Assembly: GCA_900549295.1 (NCBI GenBank)
Contig: URNG01000003.1
Coordinates: forward strand, 1 to 56,923
Length of the DNA stretch: 56,923 nucleotides
Direction: 5' to 3'
DNA from: an uncultured Rhodocyclaceae bacterium
Lineage (GTDB): Bacteria > Pseudomonadota > Gammaproteobacteria > Burkholderiales > Rhodocyclaceae
Shown: positions 1 to 8,721 of the stretch, one piece after another
Numbering within the stretch: the stretch's first letter is position 1
Layout of the letters: each line of letters starts with the position of its first letter
The notes under the pieces: generated by a model
Seen by the model: the letters and a program-made list of their open reading frames with translations, nothing else
The model's database searches: none
Told to the model about the DNA's origin: nothing
Translations under genes and position numbers: made by a program

Positions 1-321
1 CGGCGAGCAGCCCGCCCGTGGCGCATCGGCATCGCCGCCTGCGGCTACGCCGACGGCTACCCGCGCTCCGCGCCCACCGGCACACCGATTGCCGTCGCCG
101 GCCGCATGAGCCGCACCCTGGGCCGCGTCTCCATGGACATGCTCGCCTGCGACCTCAGCCACCTCCCGGAAGCCGGCCTGGGCAGCCCGGTCACGCTCTG
201 GGGGCCGGGCGAAGCTGGCAACGTCCCCGCCGAAGCCGTCGCCGCCGCCGCCGGCACCATCGCCTACGAACTCTTCTGCGCCCTGTCGGCACGGGTGCCG
301 GTGGCGTTGGCCGAGAGTTGA
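1..321 (+). CDS. alr: Alanine racemase, C-terminal part (5' end outside window)
   Basis: Pyridoxal-phosphate enzyme that interconverts L- and D-alanine for peptidoglycan synthesis. The open frame runs from base 1 to a TGA at 319-321 with no start, so only about the last 106 residues are present. Visible family signatures are GYADGYPR, GRVSMDM and the closing block ELFCALSARVPV, which belong to the C-terminal beta-barrel domain that supplies the second catalytic region. The downstream PaiB-like gene starts 3 nt after the stop, so they may be co-transcribed. Isoform (Alr or DadX) cannot be decided from this part. Confidence 0.9.
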   Translation, partial: RRAARPWRIGIAACGYADGYPRSAPTGTPIAVAGRMSRTLGRVSMDMLACDLSHLPEAGLGSPVTLWGPGEAGNVPAEAVAAAAGTIAYELFCALSARVPVALAES

Positions 322-324
322 TGA

Positions 325-963
325 ATGTACGTTCCCGAGCATTTCAGCGAAACCCGCATCGAGCTTCTCCACGCCCTGATCGCCGGCAACCCGATGGGCG
401 TGCTGGTCACGCAGGGCCACAGCGGCCTCGATGCGAACCATCTGCCGTTTCACCTGGATGCCGCCGCCGGCGAATTCGGCGTCCTGCACGCCCACGTGGC
501 TCGGGCCAACCCGGTCTGGCAGGAGATCGCCACGGGTGACGAGGTGCTGGCCGTCTTTCAGGCGGGCGACGCCTATATTTCCCCGCAGTGGTATCCCAGC
601 AAACAGGAATTCCACAAGCAGGTTCCCACCTGGAACTACAGGGTCGCCCACGCCCGCGGCCGCGTGACCATCCGGGACGACGAGCGCTACCTGCGCGGCC
701 TGGTCGGCCGCCTGACCCGCACCCACGAAGCCGCCCAGCCCGTCCCCTGGAAAATGAGCGACAGCCCGCGGGAGTTCATCGACGCGCTGCTGCAAGCCAT
801 CGTCGGTATCGAGATAGAGATCACTTCCCTCGTCGGCAAGTCAAAACTGAGCCAGAACCGGGAAACCCGCGACATCCAGGGCGCGGGCGAAGCGCTCAAG
901 GCGCTGGGCGAGAACACAATTAGCGAGGCGATGCTGGCCTGCGCGGCGGGCAGGCGGGAGTAG
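325..963 (+). CDS. PaiB-like FMN-binding protein (negative transcriptional regulator family)
   Basis: A 212-residue protein of the PaiB family, which has an FMN-binding split-barrel fold; Bacillus PaiB was described as a repressor of sporulation and protease genes, but the role in proteobacteria is unclear. The start region MYVPEHFSE, the block PMGVLV near residue 24, and the stretch SPQWYPSKQEFHKQVPTWNY near residues 86-105 are typical. Length fits the family (about 205-215 aa). It starts 3 nt after alr and ends before a hairpin at 1062-1107. A plain flavin-binding role is as likely as direct DNA binding; no helix-turn-helix is obvious. Confidence 0.85.
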   Translation: MYVPEHFSETRIELLHALIAGNPMGVLVTQGHSGLDANHLPFHLDAAAGEFGVLHAHVARANPVWQEIATGDEVLAVFQAGDAYISPQWYPSKQEFHKQVPTWNYRVAHARGRVTIRDDERYLRGLVGRLTRTHEAAQPVPWKMSDSPREFIDALLQAIVGIEIEITSLVGKSKLSQNRETRDIQGAGEALKALGENTISEAMLACAAGRRE

Positions 964-1061
964 GGGTATCTCACTTAAAGGGGTTTGGTATGCCCCCAAA
1001 TGTACCCTCGCATGTTCCCGGATCGGAACGGTATTTGTATTTCTTGGGCGGCCACGGAAAC

Positions 1062-1107
1062 GAAAAGGCCGCAAACCTTGTCTTGATCGTGGTTTGCGGC
1101 CTTTTTC
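1062..1107 (-). terminator. Rho-independent terminator downstream of tRNA-Leu
   Basis: GGTTTGCGGCC at 1091-1101 pairs with GGCCGCAAACC at 1067-1077 across a short loop. Read on the minus strand the stem is followed by TTTTCG, so it fits termination of the tRNA-Leu transcript. The plus-strand reading also has a T-run (CTTTTT), so it may serve the alr/paiB side as well. Confidence 0.7.
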
Positions 1108-1128
1108 GGAACGTTGCGGAATGCTTGG

Positions 1129-1213
1129 TGGTGCCCGGAGCGGGAATCGAACCCGCACGCCTTTCGGCTCCGGATTTTAAGTCCGGTATGTCTACCAATT
1201 TCATCATCCGGGC
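1129..1213 (-). tRNA. tRNA-Leu (anticodon UAA)
   Basis: An 85-nt tRNA on the minus strand with encoded CCA at 1129-1131. The acceptor arms GCCCGGA (1207-1213) and TCCGGGC pair perfectly. The anticodon stem CCGGA/TCCGG holds the loop CTTAAAA, giving UAA for leucine UUA codons. The long variable arm (GAGCCGAAAGGCG region) and T-arm GCGGGTTCGAATCCCGC are class II leucine features. A terminator hairpin lies just downstream at 1062-1107. Confidence 0.95.
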
Positions 1214-1279
1214 AACGGCGATGGAGGCGCGATTCTAGCGGAGCGGGGGGCTTGGGTATACCGGGCGATGCGCGCTGGT

Positions 1280-1855
1280 TCACAAACCGAAGGAATCCCC
1301 GGCCCCCATCAAGGTGGCGATGCCGATCGCGCAGAAAATCAGCGCTGCCAAAGCGTGCACCCAGCGGGTCGGGAGGCGCTGGCTGATGCCCTGGCCGAAC
1401 AGGACGGCGGGGACGTTGGCGAGCAGCATGCCGAGCGTGGTGCCGGCGACGATGGCGAGGAAATCCTGATAACGGGCGGCCAGGGCGATGGTGGCGATCT
1501 GGGTTTTGTCGCCCATTTCGGCGAGGAAGAAGGCGATCAGGGTGGTGAGAAAGACGCCGTGAGGGACGAAGCGGGTGTCTTCTTCGTCGAGGCGGTCGGG
1601 AATCAGCAGCCACACGGCCATGGCGATGAAGGACAGACCAAGCACCCAGCGCAGCGCCTGCGGCCCGATCAGGGTAATCAGCCAGTTCCCGACGGCCCCG
1701 GCCAGCGCGTGATTGGCCAGCGTGGCGACCAGAATGCCCAGGATGATCGGCACGGGTCTCCTGAAGCGCGCCGCTAGCATGAAGGCGAGCAACTGCGTTT
1801 TATCGCCGATTTCGGCCAGGGCAACGACGCCGGTGGCGATCAGGAAGGCATTCAT
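1280..1855 (-). CDS. TMEM165/GDT1 family (UPF0016) membrane transporter
   Basis: A 191-residue membrane protein of the UPF0016/GDT1 family, whose characterised members export manganese or calcium by proton exchange. It carries the two family signatures: EIGDKTQ near residue 15 in the first half and EMGDKTQ near residue 113 in the second, each followed by hydrophobic helices, so the protein looks like the usual inverted duplication with about six membrane spans. The frame opens further upstream, but MNAFLIATGV at 1855 begins exactly at the first helix, so I chose that start. Substrate (Mn2+ or Ca2+) is not visible from sequence. Confidence 0.85.
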   Translation of the reverse strand: MNAFLIATGVVALAEIGDKTQLLAFMLAARFRRPVPIILGILVATLANHALAGAVGNWLITLIGPQALRWVLGLSFIAMAVWLLIPDRLDEEDTRFVPHGVFLTTLIAFFLAEMGDKTQIATIALAARYQDFLAIVAGTTLGMLLANVPAVLFGQGISQRLPTRWVHALAALIFCAIGIATLMGAGDSFGL

Positions 1856-1910
1856 GAGGGCGGTTTGTGGTGAGCGGGGTGCGGATTGTACTCCGTCAGG
1901 GCGCCCGCCT

Positions 1911-2621
1911 TCACGCCTGCGGCTTGACCAGCAGATCAACCCGCTGCGGGTTGCGGAAGGTGGCGCCATCCGGCGTCAGGTAGCTTTCGAATTTGGCGCG
2001 CACGGCGGCGTAGCGTTCGGGGGAAAGCCGGTGGTCGGTGTGGGTGACGCGCAGCATGCGGGCGTCGAATTCCGCGAAATCCTTGAAGTAGCTGCGGGTG
2101 TCGAAGAAAAGTTGCTCCTTGAGTTGCAGGGGGCCGCGTTCGACGGCGCGGGAGAGTGCGGCGAAGGCGGCTTCGCGCACGGTTTTTTCGTCGTGGAAGA
2201 GCTTGAACACTTCGTTCAGTTCGCCCGCATAGACGGGTTCGGAAATCCACGCCAGGCCGCCGGGTTTGAGCACGCGGGCGATTTCGTCGAGCGCCCGGTC
2301 CATGACGGCCACCGGCACGTGGTGCAGGGATTTGAACATGAGCACGATGTCGATGCTGGCGTCCGCTGCGGGGATTTTTTCCGCGCCGCCGGCGGCGAAG
2401 GTGACGCCGGGCAGCGGCTGCGCGAGGTTTTTGGCGTGCTGGATCTGATCCACTTCGAGCGCCAGGATGTGCTCTGGGCGGCCACTGGCAGCCAGCGCGC
2501 GGGTCTTGTCGGCGCGGCCGCAGCCCAGTTCCAGCACCTGCGCGCCAGTGAGGGGCAGGGTGGCGAGCATCAGTTCGGTTTCGTTGACCAGGGCTTGCGG
2601 GGCGGGGTTGGCGATCTGCAT
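1911..2621 (-). CDS. Class I SAM-dependent methyltransferase
   Basis: A 236-residue Rossmann-fold methyltransferase. Motif I VLELGCGRAD (about residues 29-38) binds S-adenosylmethionine, the acidic LALEVDQ (motif II) follows, and DIVLMFKSLHHVP with VLKPGG form motifs IV-V, as in Methyltransf_11/25 proteins. No substrate-specific domain is seen, so the methylated compound is unknown. It sits between the UPF0016 gene and parE, all on the minus strand but with gaps, so co-transcription is possible rather than clear. Confidence 0.8.
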   Translation of the reverse strand: MQIANPAPQALVNETELMLATLPLTGAQVLELGCGRADKTRALAASGRPEHILALEVDQIQHAKNLAQPLPGVTFAAGGAEKIPAADASIDIVLMFKSLHHVPVAVMDRALDEIARVLKPGGLAWISEPVYAGELNEVFKLFHDEKTVREAAFAALSRAVERGPLQLKEQLFFDTRSYFKDFAEFDARMLRVTHTDHRLSPERYAAVRAKFESYLTPDGATFRNPQRVDLLVKPQA

Positions 2622-2749
2622 GGGGTTATTCCGGGAATTGAATATTCGACTTCGATGATGAATGCGCGGAAAGGTTGCAAAAAGAAGTTGAAAACGCGGC
2701 TTTCAGGGCGCGTGCTCCAAAGCCGGGAGATTCCAAAAATCAGTCAAAA

Positions 2750-4699
2750 TCAGATATCCGCTTCCACCAGCCCGCCATCCCGCTCCATCCAGGCGCGGCG
2801 GCCGGCAGCTTCGCCCTTGCCCATGAGCAGGGTGAAACCGGCGTGCATGGCGGCGATGTCCTCGCGGCTGGCCTGGAACGGCACCAAGCGGCGGGTGTCG
2901 GGGCAGAGGGTGGTTTCCCAGAGCTGGTCCGGGTTCATCTCGCCCAGGCCCTTGAAGCGCGACACGGTGATGCGGTTGGGGTTGACGCCTTCCTCGGCCA
3001 GCTTGTGCAGAATCTGCGCCTTTTCCGCTTCGTCCAGGCAGTAATGTTTGCGCGTATGGCCCTTGGCCTCGTGGTCGACGCGAAAGAGCGGCGGCTGCGC
3101 GACGTGGATGTGGCCTTTTTCGATCAGCGCCGGGAAGTGGCGCAGGAACAGCGTGAACAGCAGCACCTGAATGTGCGAGCCATCGACGTCGGCGTCCGAC
3201 ATGATGATGATGCGCCCGTAGCGCAGCCCGGAGAGGTCGATGCTGTCGATCTGCGCCAGATCGTGCGGATCGACGCCGATGGCGACTGAAATGTCGTGCA
3301 CCTCGTTGTTCCGGAACAACTGGTCGCGCTCCACTTCCCAGGTGTTGAGCACCTTGCCGCGCAAGGGCAGCACGGCCTGCGTTTCCTTGTCGCGCCCCTG
3401 CTTGGCGGAGCCGCCGGCGGAATCGCCCTCGACCAGGAAAACCTCGTTGCGGCTGATGTCGTCCGATTCGCAATCAGTCAGCTTGCCGGGCAGGGTGGCG
3501 ATGCCGGAGGACTTTTTCTTTTCCACCTTCAGCGTCGATTTGAGGCGGCTCTGCGCGGCCTTGACGGCGAGTTCGGCAATTTTCCTGCCGTGTTCGGCGT
3601 GGCCGTTCAGCCACAACTCGAACGGGTCGCGCACCATCTGCGCCACCAGCTTGTAGGCGTCGCGGCTGGTGAGCTTTTCCTTGGTCTGGCCCTGGAATTG
3701 CGGGTCGAGCACCTTGGCGGAAAGCAGGTAGGTCATCCTGCCGCAGACGTCCTCCTGCGCCAGCTTGACCTTGGCGGGCAGGATGGCGTGATGCTCGGCA
3801 AAGGCTTTCACCGCCTCGAACACGCCCGCTTTCAGGCCGGCTTCGTGGGTGCCGCCGTCGAGCGTCGGGATCAGGTTGACGTAGCTTTCCGGCTTGCCGC
3901 CGCCTTCCTCGAACCAGGCCAGCGCCCAGGTGGCACCTTCGCCAATGGCGAAACCGTTGTCGGCGGTGATGAATTTTTCGCCGACGAAAATTGGCGCCAC
4001 CGGCTGGCCGGGCATCATTTCCGCGAGGTAATCGGCCATACCGTTCTGGTAGCACCAGGATTTCTTTTCCTCGCCCTCGACTTCCAGTTCGACCAGCAAG
4101 CCGGGCATCAGCACCGCCTTGGAGCGCAGCAGATGCGCCAGTTGCCCGAGATTGACCCTGGGCGAATCGAAGTATTTCGCGTCCGGCAGGATGCGTACCG
4201 TGGTGCCGGTGGTGCGCGGGCCGGTGTCGCCGGTGCGTTGCAAGGCTTCGACCGGCGTGCCACCGGCGAAGGCGATGCGGTGGATGCCGCCGTTTCGTTT
4301 GATTTCGACTTCCAGACGGGTGGACAAGGCATTGGTGACGGACACGCCGACGCCGTGCAGGCCGCCGGAAAAGCGATAGGCGTTGCCCGCTTCCGTCTTG
4401 TTGAACTTGCCGCCCGCGTGCAGCTTGCAGAACACCAGTTCGACCGCCGGACGGCCTTCTTCCGGGTGGATTTCCACCGGAATGCCGCGCCCGTTGTCGG
4501 CCACTTCGATCCAGCCGTCGGCGGCGACGCGCACCGTGATTTTTTTGGCAAAGCCGGCCAGCGCTTCGTCCGCCGCGTTGTCGATCACTTCCTGCACGAC
4601 GTGGGTGGGGCAGGTGGTGCGGGTGTACATGCCCGGACGTTCCTTGACGGGTTCGAGATCCTTGAGAACGCGGATGGAGGCGGCGGAGTAGTCGGTCAT
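2750..4699 (-). CDS. parE: DNA topoisomerase IV subunit B
   Basis: ATPase subunit of topoisomerase IV, which with ParC decatenates daughter chromosomes. The 649-residue length matches proteobacterial ParE rather than the longer GyrB of gammaproteobacteria. The N-terminal GHKL ATPase has YTRTTCPTHVVQEVIDNA and DNGRGIPV, followed by GGLHGVGVSVTNAL. The Toprim region has EGDSAGGSAKQGRD and, later, DADVDGSHI for metal binding, and the TTLCPDTRRL region closes the protein. ParC is not next to it here. A gap of about 200 bp separates it from the divergent FapA-like gene. Confidence 0.95.
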   Translation of the reverse strand: MTDYSAASIRVLKDLEPVKERPGMYTRTTCPTHVVQEVIDNAADEALAGFAKKITVRVAADGWIEVADNGRGIPVEIHPEEGRPAVELVFCKLHAGGKFNKTEAGNAYRFSGGLHGVGVSVTNALSTRLEVEIKRNGGIHRIAFAGGTPVEALQRTGDTGPRTTGTTVRILPDAKYFDSPRVNLGQLAHLLRSKAVLMPGLLVELEVEGEEKKSWCYQNGMADYLAEMMPGQPVAPIFVGEKFITADNGFAIGEGATWALAWFEEGGGKPESYVNLIPTLDGGTHEAGLKAGVFEAVKAFAEHHAILPAKVKLAQEDVCGRMTYLLSAKVLDPQFQGQTKEKLTSRDAYKLVAQMVRDPFELWLNGHAEHGRKIAELAVKAAQSRLKSTLKVEKKKSSGIATLPGKLTDCESDDISRNEVFLVEGDSAGGSAKQGRDKETQAVLPLRGKVLNTWEVERDQLFRNNEVHDISVAIGVDPHDLAQIDSIDLSGLRYGRIIIMSDADVDGSHIQVLLFTLFLRHFPALIEKGHIHVAQPPLFRVDHEAKGHTRKHYCLDEAEKAQILHKLAEEGVNPNRITVSRFKGLGEMNPDQLWETTLCPDTRRLVPFQASREDIAAMHAGFTLLMGKGEAAGRRAWMERDGGLVEADI

Positions 4700-4895
4700 G
4701 CGGCGGGTCTGTGTGAGGTCTTGATGGAAAAACCGGCGAATTTTAGCCGCTGCCCGCCCTGTTTGCGCGTTTGTCGTCGGCTACGAAACCTTCAGAACGT
4801 TTATTTCACGCCGTTAATGGCGTATCGTCCGTGGCGAGACAGGCGTGGCAAAAACGTGGCAAAACAAGCCACACGAATAAATAAAGAGGCACAAC

Positions 4896-6569
4896 ATGCA
4901 GGCTGAAACGGCAGGCCAAGGCAACGGTGACAATCAGGGCAATGCGGAGGGCAAGGCAGGCGAGACGCCAAGAACGGCGCTCCATCTGCATTTCGACGCC
5001 GCCAGCAAGAAACTCATGGCAACGGTCGTGCCCGACCCGGAAGCCATTCCGCTCGATGAAACGGCATTACGCGAACAGATCGCGGCGCTCGGCTGGGGCG
5101 AGTTGCGCTATCTGGACAACATGAGCATCGGCCTGATCGCCAGCCACAATGCCGGCACTGCCTGCATCCTGCCGATTGCCGAGGCCATCGATGCACACAT
5201 CGGCCTGGAAGTGTCGCCGGATGCGATGGAAGCCTGGCTGAACCTGACGCCAGCCGCAGGCGGGCAGGCGGCGAGCGTGGCTGCCGTGCTCGATCTGCTG
5301 GCGGAAAACAACGTGGCCGAAGGCATCGATCTGCCCGCCGTCGAAGCGGCGCTGCTGGCGGGGCAGGCCGAGCGGACGGTGATCGCGCGCGGCACGCTGC
5401 CGGTGCATGGAGAGGACGGGCGGCTGGAATCGCTCATCCCGGAAGTGCGCGACCGCCGTCCGCGCATCAATTTCGACGGCTACACCGATTACCGCGATCT
5501 CGGCGATATTTTCGTCGTGCATGCCGGCGACTGGCTGATGCTGCGCCACCCACCCGGCGAAGGTGTGCCGGGGCGCGATCTCCTGGGCACCCTGGTGGCT
5601 GCCGAATCGGGCAAGCCGGTGGTCTTCGCCAGCCAGCTTGCCGGAACGGCATTCGACCCGGAAAACCCCGATCTACTCGTCGCCGCCATGACCGGACAGC
5701 CGGTGGTGGTCAAGGGCGGCATGATCGTCGAGCCGGTGTATCGCGTGGCGCAGGTGTCGATGGCGACCGGCAACGTCGACTTCGACGGCAGCGTGGTAGT
5801 GGCAGGCGATGTCTGCGCCGGCATGAAGGTACGGGCCACCGGCGACATCGAAGTCGGCGGCGTGGTGGACATGGGCACGCTGGATGCCGGCGGCAACATC
5901 GTGGTCAAGGGCGGCGTGCTGGGCGCGCTCGGACGGCAGACCAGCGAGGATTGCGAAGTGCGCTGCGGCGGCAACTTCCATGCGGTCTATGCGCAGCAGG
6001 CCAAGGTGACGGCGGGGGATTCAATCTTCATCGACGACACCGCCATTCAGAGCGAGTTGAGCGCGGCCAATCACATCAAGGTCGGCGGCAAGAAGCGCGG
6101 GCATATCGTCGGCGGCCACGCGCAAGCCACGTTTTCCATTGCCGCCAAGGTCATCGGTTCGCCCAACCGCTCGCTGACCCGCTGTACCATCGGGGTCAAT
6201 CCGAGTTTGCTGCAGGAAATGAAAGAGCTTGCCAAAGCGCGCGATGCGCTGGAAACGCAATTGCTGGAAATTTCCAAGCTGATCGATTTTGCGCTCAAGA
6301 ATCCCGGACGCGTGCAGCCCGGCATGATCGCAAAAGCGCGCGCCACGGCGGCGCAGCTATCGCAACAGATCGCCGAAAAACGCGCGCAGCAGGAAGCCTT
6401 GCAGCAACAGGTCGAACTCGCCCAGGGCGCACGCGTGACGGCGGAACAGATTCTCTACGAGGGCGTCGAAGTTCACTTTGGCGCGACGCACTACAAGGTA
6501 CGTGGCGAACAGGCTGCCTGCGCCGTGGCCAACGGGGCCGATGGCCCGGAATTGCAGGCTTTGAAGTAA
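4896..6569 (+). CDS. FapA-family (DUF342) protein
   Basis: A 557-residue DUF342/flagellar assembly protein A-type protein. The middle contains repeated glycine-rich turns such as GNVDFDGSVVVAGDV, GDIEVGGVVDMG and GGNIVVKGGVLG (about residues 290-350), which form the short beta-solenoid typical of this family. A C-terminal coiled coil follows (LAKARDALETQLLEISKLI; AQLSQQIAEKRAQQEALQQQ). Members are linked to polar localisation, flagella or c-di-GMP signalling, but biochemical function is uncertain. The start is supported by AAAGAGGCACAAC upstream. Its promoter region holds closely spaced GTGGCAAAA repeats. Confidence 0.8.
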   Translation: MQAETAGQGNGDNQGNAEGKAGETPRTALHLHFDAASKKLMATVVPDPEAIPLDETALREQIAALGWGELRYLDNMSIGLIASHNAGTACILPIAEAIDAHIGLEVSPDAMEAWLNLTPAAGGQAASVAAVLDLLAENNVAEGIDLPAVEAALLAGQAERTVIARGTLPVHGEDGRLESLIPEVRDRRPRINFDGYTDYRDLGDIFVVHAGDWLMLRHPPGEGVPGRDLLGTLVAAESGKPVVFASQLAGTAFDPENPDLLVAAMTGQPVVVKGGMIVEPVYRVAQVSMATGNVDFDGSVVVAGDVCAGMKVRATGDIEVGGVVDMGTLDAGGNIVVKGGVLGALGRQTSEDCEVRCGGNFHAVYAQQAKVTAGDSIFIDDTAIQSELSAANHIKVGGKKRGHIVGGHAQATFSIAAKVIGSPNRSLTRCTIGVNPSLLQEMKELAKARDALETQLLEISKLIDFALKNPGRVQPGMIAKARATAAQLSQQIAEKRAQQEALQQQVELAQGARVTAEQILYEGVEVHFGATHYKVRGEQAACAVANGADGPELQALK

Positions 6570-6606
6570 TTTCCTCTGTGTTTTCCTTTATGTTTCTGGA
6601 GTTCGC

Positions 6607-7269
6607 ATGCACCAAACCGACATTTCACGCATCGCCACCACTCGCCATAGCTGCAAGGCTTTCGACCCCACGCGCCGGATTGCGCCGGCGGTGGTCGAGG
6701 CAATAAAAACCCTGCTGCGTTACACGCCGTCCTCGGTCAATTCGCAGCCCTGGCATTTCATACTGGCCGGCAGCGCGCCGGGCAAGGAAAAAATCGCCGC
6801 CACGCTGGCCGGGCGCCTGGCCTACAACGCGCCCAAGGTGCGCGACGCCTCGCACGTCGCGGTGCTGTGCGTCCGGCGCGAGATGGATGACGCGCACCTG
6901 AACGCGCTGATCGAGCAGGAAACGGCGGATGGCCGCTTTGCCACGCCGGAAGCGCGCAGCAACCAGTACAACGCACGCGGCTTCTACGCCGACCTGCACC
7001 GCGAGCAACTGCGCGACGCCGATCAGTGGATGGAAAAACAGGTTTATATCGCTCTCGGCAACCTGCTGCTCGGTGCCGCCACTCTCGGCCTGGACGCCTG
7101 CCCGATGGAAGGCATCGACCATGCCGCCATCGACACCGCGCTCGGCCTGGAGGCGCGCGGTCTGCGCTGCGTGTTGCTGGTGGCCCTGGGCTACCGCAGC
7201 GGCGACGATTTCAACGCGGCGCTGCCGAAATCGCGTTTGCCGGAAGCGGCGGTCATCAGCGAGATTTGA
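6607..7269 (+). CDS. nfsB: NfsB-like oxygen-insensitive NAD(P)H nitroreductase
   Basis: A 220-residue FMN-dependent nitroreductase close in length to NfsB (217 aa). The N-terminus DISRIATTRHSCKAFDP and the block TPSSVNSQPWHFILAG (about residues 39-54) form the flavin-binding RxSxRxF-like and SSxNxQPW signatures. ACPMEGID near residue 162 and CVLLVALGYR are also typical. It probably reduces nitroaromatics or quinones in the cytoplasm as a homodimer. It follows the FapA-like gene at 37 nt and could share its transcript. Confidence 0.88.
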   Translation: MHQTDISRIATTRHSCKAFDPTRRIAPAVVEAIKTLLRYTPSSVNSQPWHFILAGSAPGKEKIAATLAGRLAYNAPKVRDASHVAVLCVRREMDDAHLNALIEQETADGRFATPEARSNQYNARGFYADLHREQLRDADQWMEKQVYIALGNLLLGAATLGLDACPMEGIDHAAIDTALGLEARGLRCVLLVALGYRSGDDFNAALPKSRLPEAAVISEI

Positions 7270-7336
7270 GCGGCGGACGGTGATTGCGCCCTGGGCGCTT
7301 TCCGGTGGCAACCAATCCGCAGAAAGGTTTATCGAC

Positions 7337-8122
7337 GTGAAAACGATCAACTTCGCCGTTGCACTGGTCGTGTACCTCTTTTCGGCAACGGCACTGGCGC
7401 AAACCCGGGAGGACATATGTGCGCCAGATGTTTATGAAGCGGTGCAGCGACACCTGAAGATCGACGAATTCGCACCAGAGGCACAGGATGGCGGCAACGT
7501 TATTTCTGCCGTTTGCAGGATATGGCCTTACAAGCCCAATCTGCTTCTTGCGGCATTCGCCTACGACGAGGGCGTCGAGTCTGAAAAACAGTTGATTGTC
7601 TTGATCCTTGACGCGCAGACCAAGAGGGTAATCAGCAGCTTCCGGCGGGATATTTATGAAGACGCGGTTACAGAAGTAGACGGGGACAGCCTCAAACTCG
7701 ATACAGCACGCTATCGGTTGAGCGAAGACGTAAGAGCTTTTGGCGTGATATTCAATAGTTCTGCTCGCGGGGCCAGTTGTGGGGAAGAATACTGGGATAA
7801 CGACCTGACTCTTTTTGTCCCGGAGGGAAAGAATTTGCTCCCCATCGCCAACCTGGATTTGTATTACCAACGATGGCTGAAAGGCTGCCCGGCCAACTGG
7901 ACACAACCTATTCTATGGGAAGACGCCGTGCTGACGATCCGTATGGGGAAAACCAGGACGAATGGACTTTTCGACTTGGCAGTTACTGCGAAAATCACCG
8001 TAAATTCGCGTAACGACGCATCCACTCAAAATCTTAAAGACAGGGTCGAGCACCATACGCTGAGGTACGACGGCAAGTTTTACCGGAAGGGTGAACCGGG
8101 TCCGTGGTGGCTTCCGTTCTAG
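7337..8122 (+). CDS. Hypothetical secreted protein
   Basis: A 261-residue protein I do not recognise. A GTG start at 7337 gives a clean Sec signal peptide (positively charged MKTIN, hydrophobic FAVALVVYLFSA, then ATALAQ cleavage), so the mature protein should be periplasmic. Four cysteines remain in the mature part (in DICAPD, SAVCRI, GASCGE and KGCPAN), an even number that would suit two disulfides. Base composition is visibly less GC-rich than the flanking genes, which hints at acquisition or relaxed selection. An in-frame ATG lies much further upstream inside nfsB but that part is shadow sequence. Confidence 0.65.
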   Translation: MKTINFAVALVVYLFSATALAQTREDICAPDVYEAVQRHLKIDEFAPEAQDGGNVISAVCRIWPYKPNLLLAAFAYDEGVESEKQLIVLILDAQTKRVISSFRRDIYEDAVTEVDGDSLKLDTARYRLSEDVRAFGVIFNSSARGASCGEEYWDNDLTLFVPEGKNLLPIANLDLYYQRWLKGCPANWTQPILWEDAVLTIRMGKTRTNGLFDLAVTAKITVNSRNDASTQNLKDRVEHHTLRYDGKFYRKGEPGPWWLPF

Positions 8123-8167
8123 TATTCCACCGGGCCTGTGAAAAAAACCGCGCCGACTGCTGAGACG

Positions 8168-8716
8168 CTAGAGCAGGCGTGTCATGTAACGCGCCGGCCC
8201 CGGATAGCTCGCCAGCGCGGCTTGTGCTGTTGAATCGGACAGGGCGGTCGCGGCAAATCCTTGCCTCTGCCAGAAACCGGCGGCGTCCTGCACGCAGACC
8301 AGAGCGGCGTGTCGCCAGCCCCGGTCTTGCGCGGTGTGCAGCGCCCGCGCGAGCAGTGCTTTCCCCAAACCGCTGCCGCTGGCGGCGGGGCTGACGGCGA
8401 GGTCGTGCAGATACAGGCAATCGGCAAGCGGCAGCGGGGCAAAATCGCCGTCCAGGGCGGTGACATGGCCGAGCCGGGCAGGGTAGGCGGCGAGATAGGC
8501 ATGGATCGCGCCGCCGGATTCGGCAAGCCAGCACAGCGCAGCAGCCTGTTGCAGGCGCTGCCGCCAGACGGTTTCTGGCTCGTTCATTTGCGGCGAATAA
8601 CACCGCGCCTGCACGGCAAGCAGGGCGGGCAGATCATCGAGGTTTGCCCGGCGCAGGGAAAAAAAGCGGGCGGGGGAAATCCCCCGCCCGTTTTCGCTGT
8701 CGTTCTCGCTGCACAT
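8168..8716 (-). CDS. GNAT family N-acetyltransferase
   Basis: A protein of up to 182 residues with the acetyl-CoA-binding GNAT core: LHDLAVSPAASGSGLGKALL (about residues 108-127) is motif A with the Q/RxxGxG/A-like loop, and GFWQRQGFAA near residue 149 is motif B. The substrate is unknown. The annotated ATG is 6 nt after the prfB stop, but the prfB terminator hairpin (8667-8690) then lies inside the first 20 codons, which is unusual. No in-frame start is obvious between the hairpin and the domain. Confidence 0.75.
   Translation of the reverse strand: MCSENDSENGRGISPARFFSLRRANLDDLPALLAVQARCYSPQMNEPETVWRQRLQQAAALCWLAESGGAIHAYLAAYPARLGHVTALDGDFAPLPLADCLYLHDLAVSPAASGSGLGKALLARALHTAQDRGWRHAALVCVQDAAGFWQRQGFAATALSDSTAQAALASYPGPARYMTRLL
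8660..8690 (-). terminator. Terminator-like hairpin after prfB, inside the acetyltransferase 5' end
   Basis: CGGGCGGGGG (8667-8676) and CCCCCGCCCG (8681-8690) form a 10-bp GC stem with loop AAAT. On the minus strand it is followed by CTTTTTTT, a textbook intrinsic terminator lying 32 nt after the prfB stop codon. Confidence 0.8.
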
Positions 8717-8721
8717 GTGCG

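Noticed and set aside
1114..1386. Open frame translating RESNPHAFRLRILSPVC over tRNA-Leu
   Set aside because: Spurious antisense translation of a leucine tRNA.
3296..4906. A 536-codon open frame opposite parE
   Set aside because: Shadow of parE; no start context, no recognisable domain.
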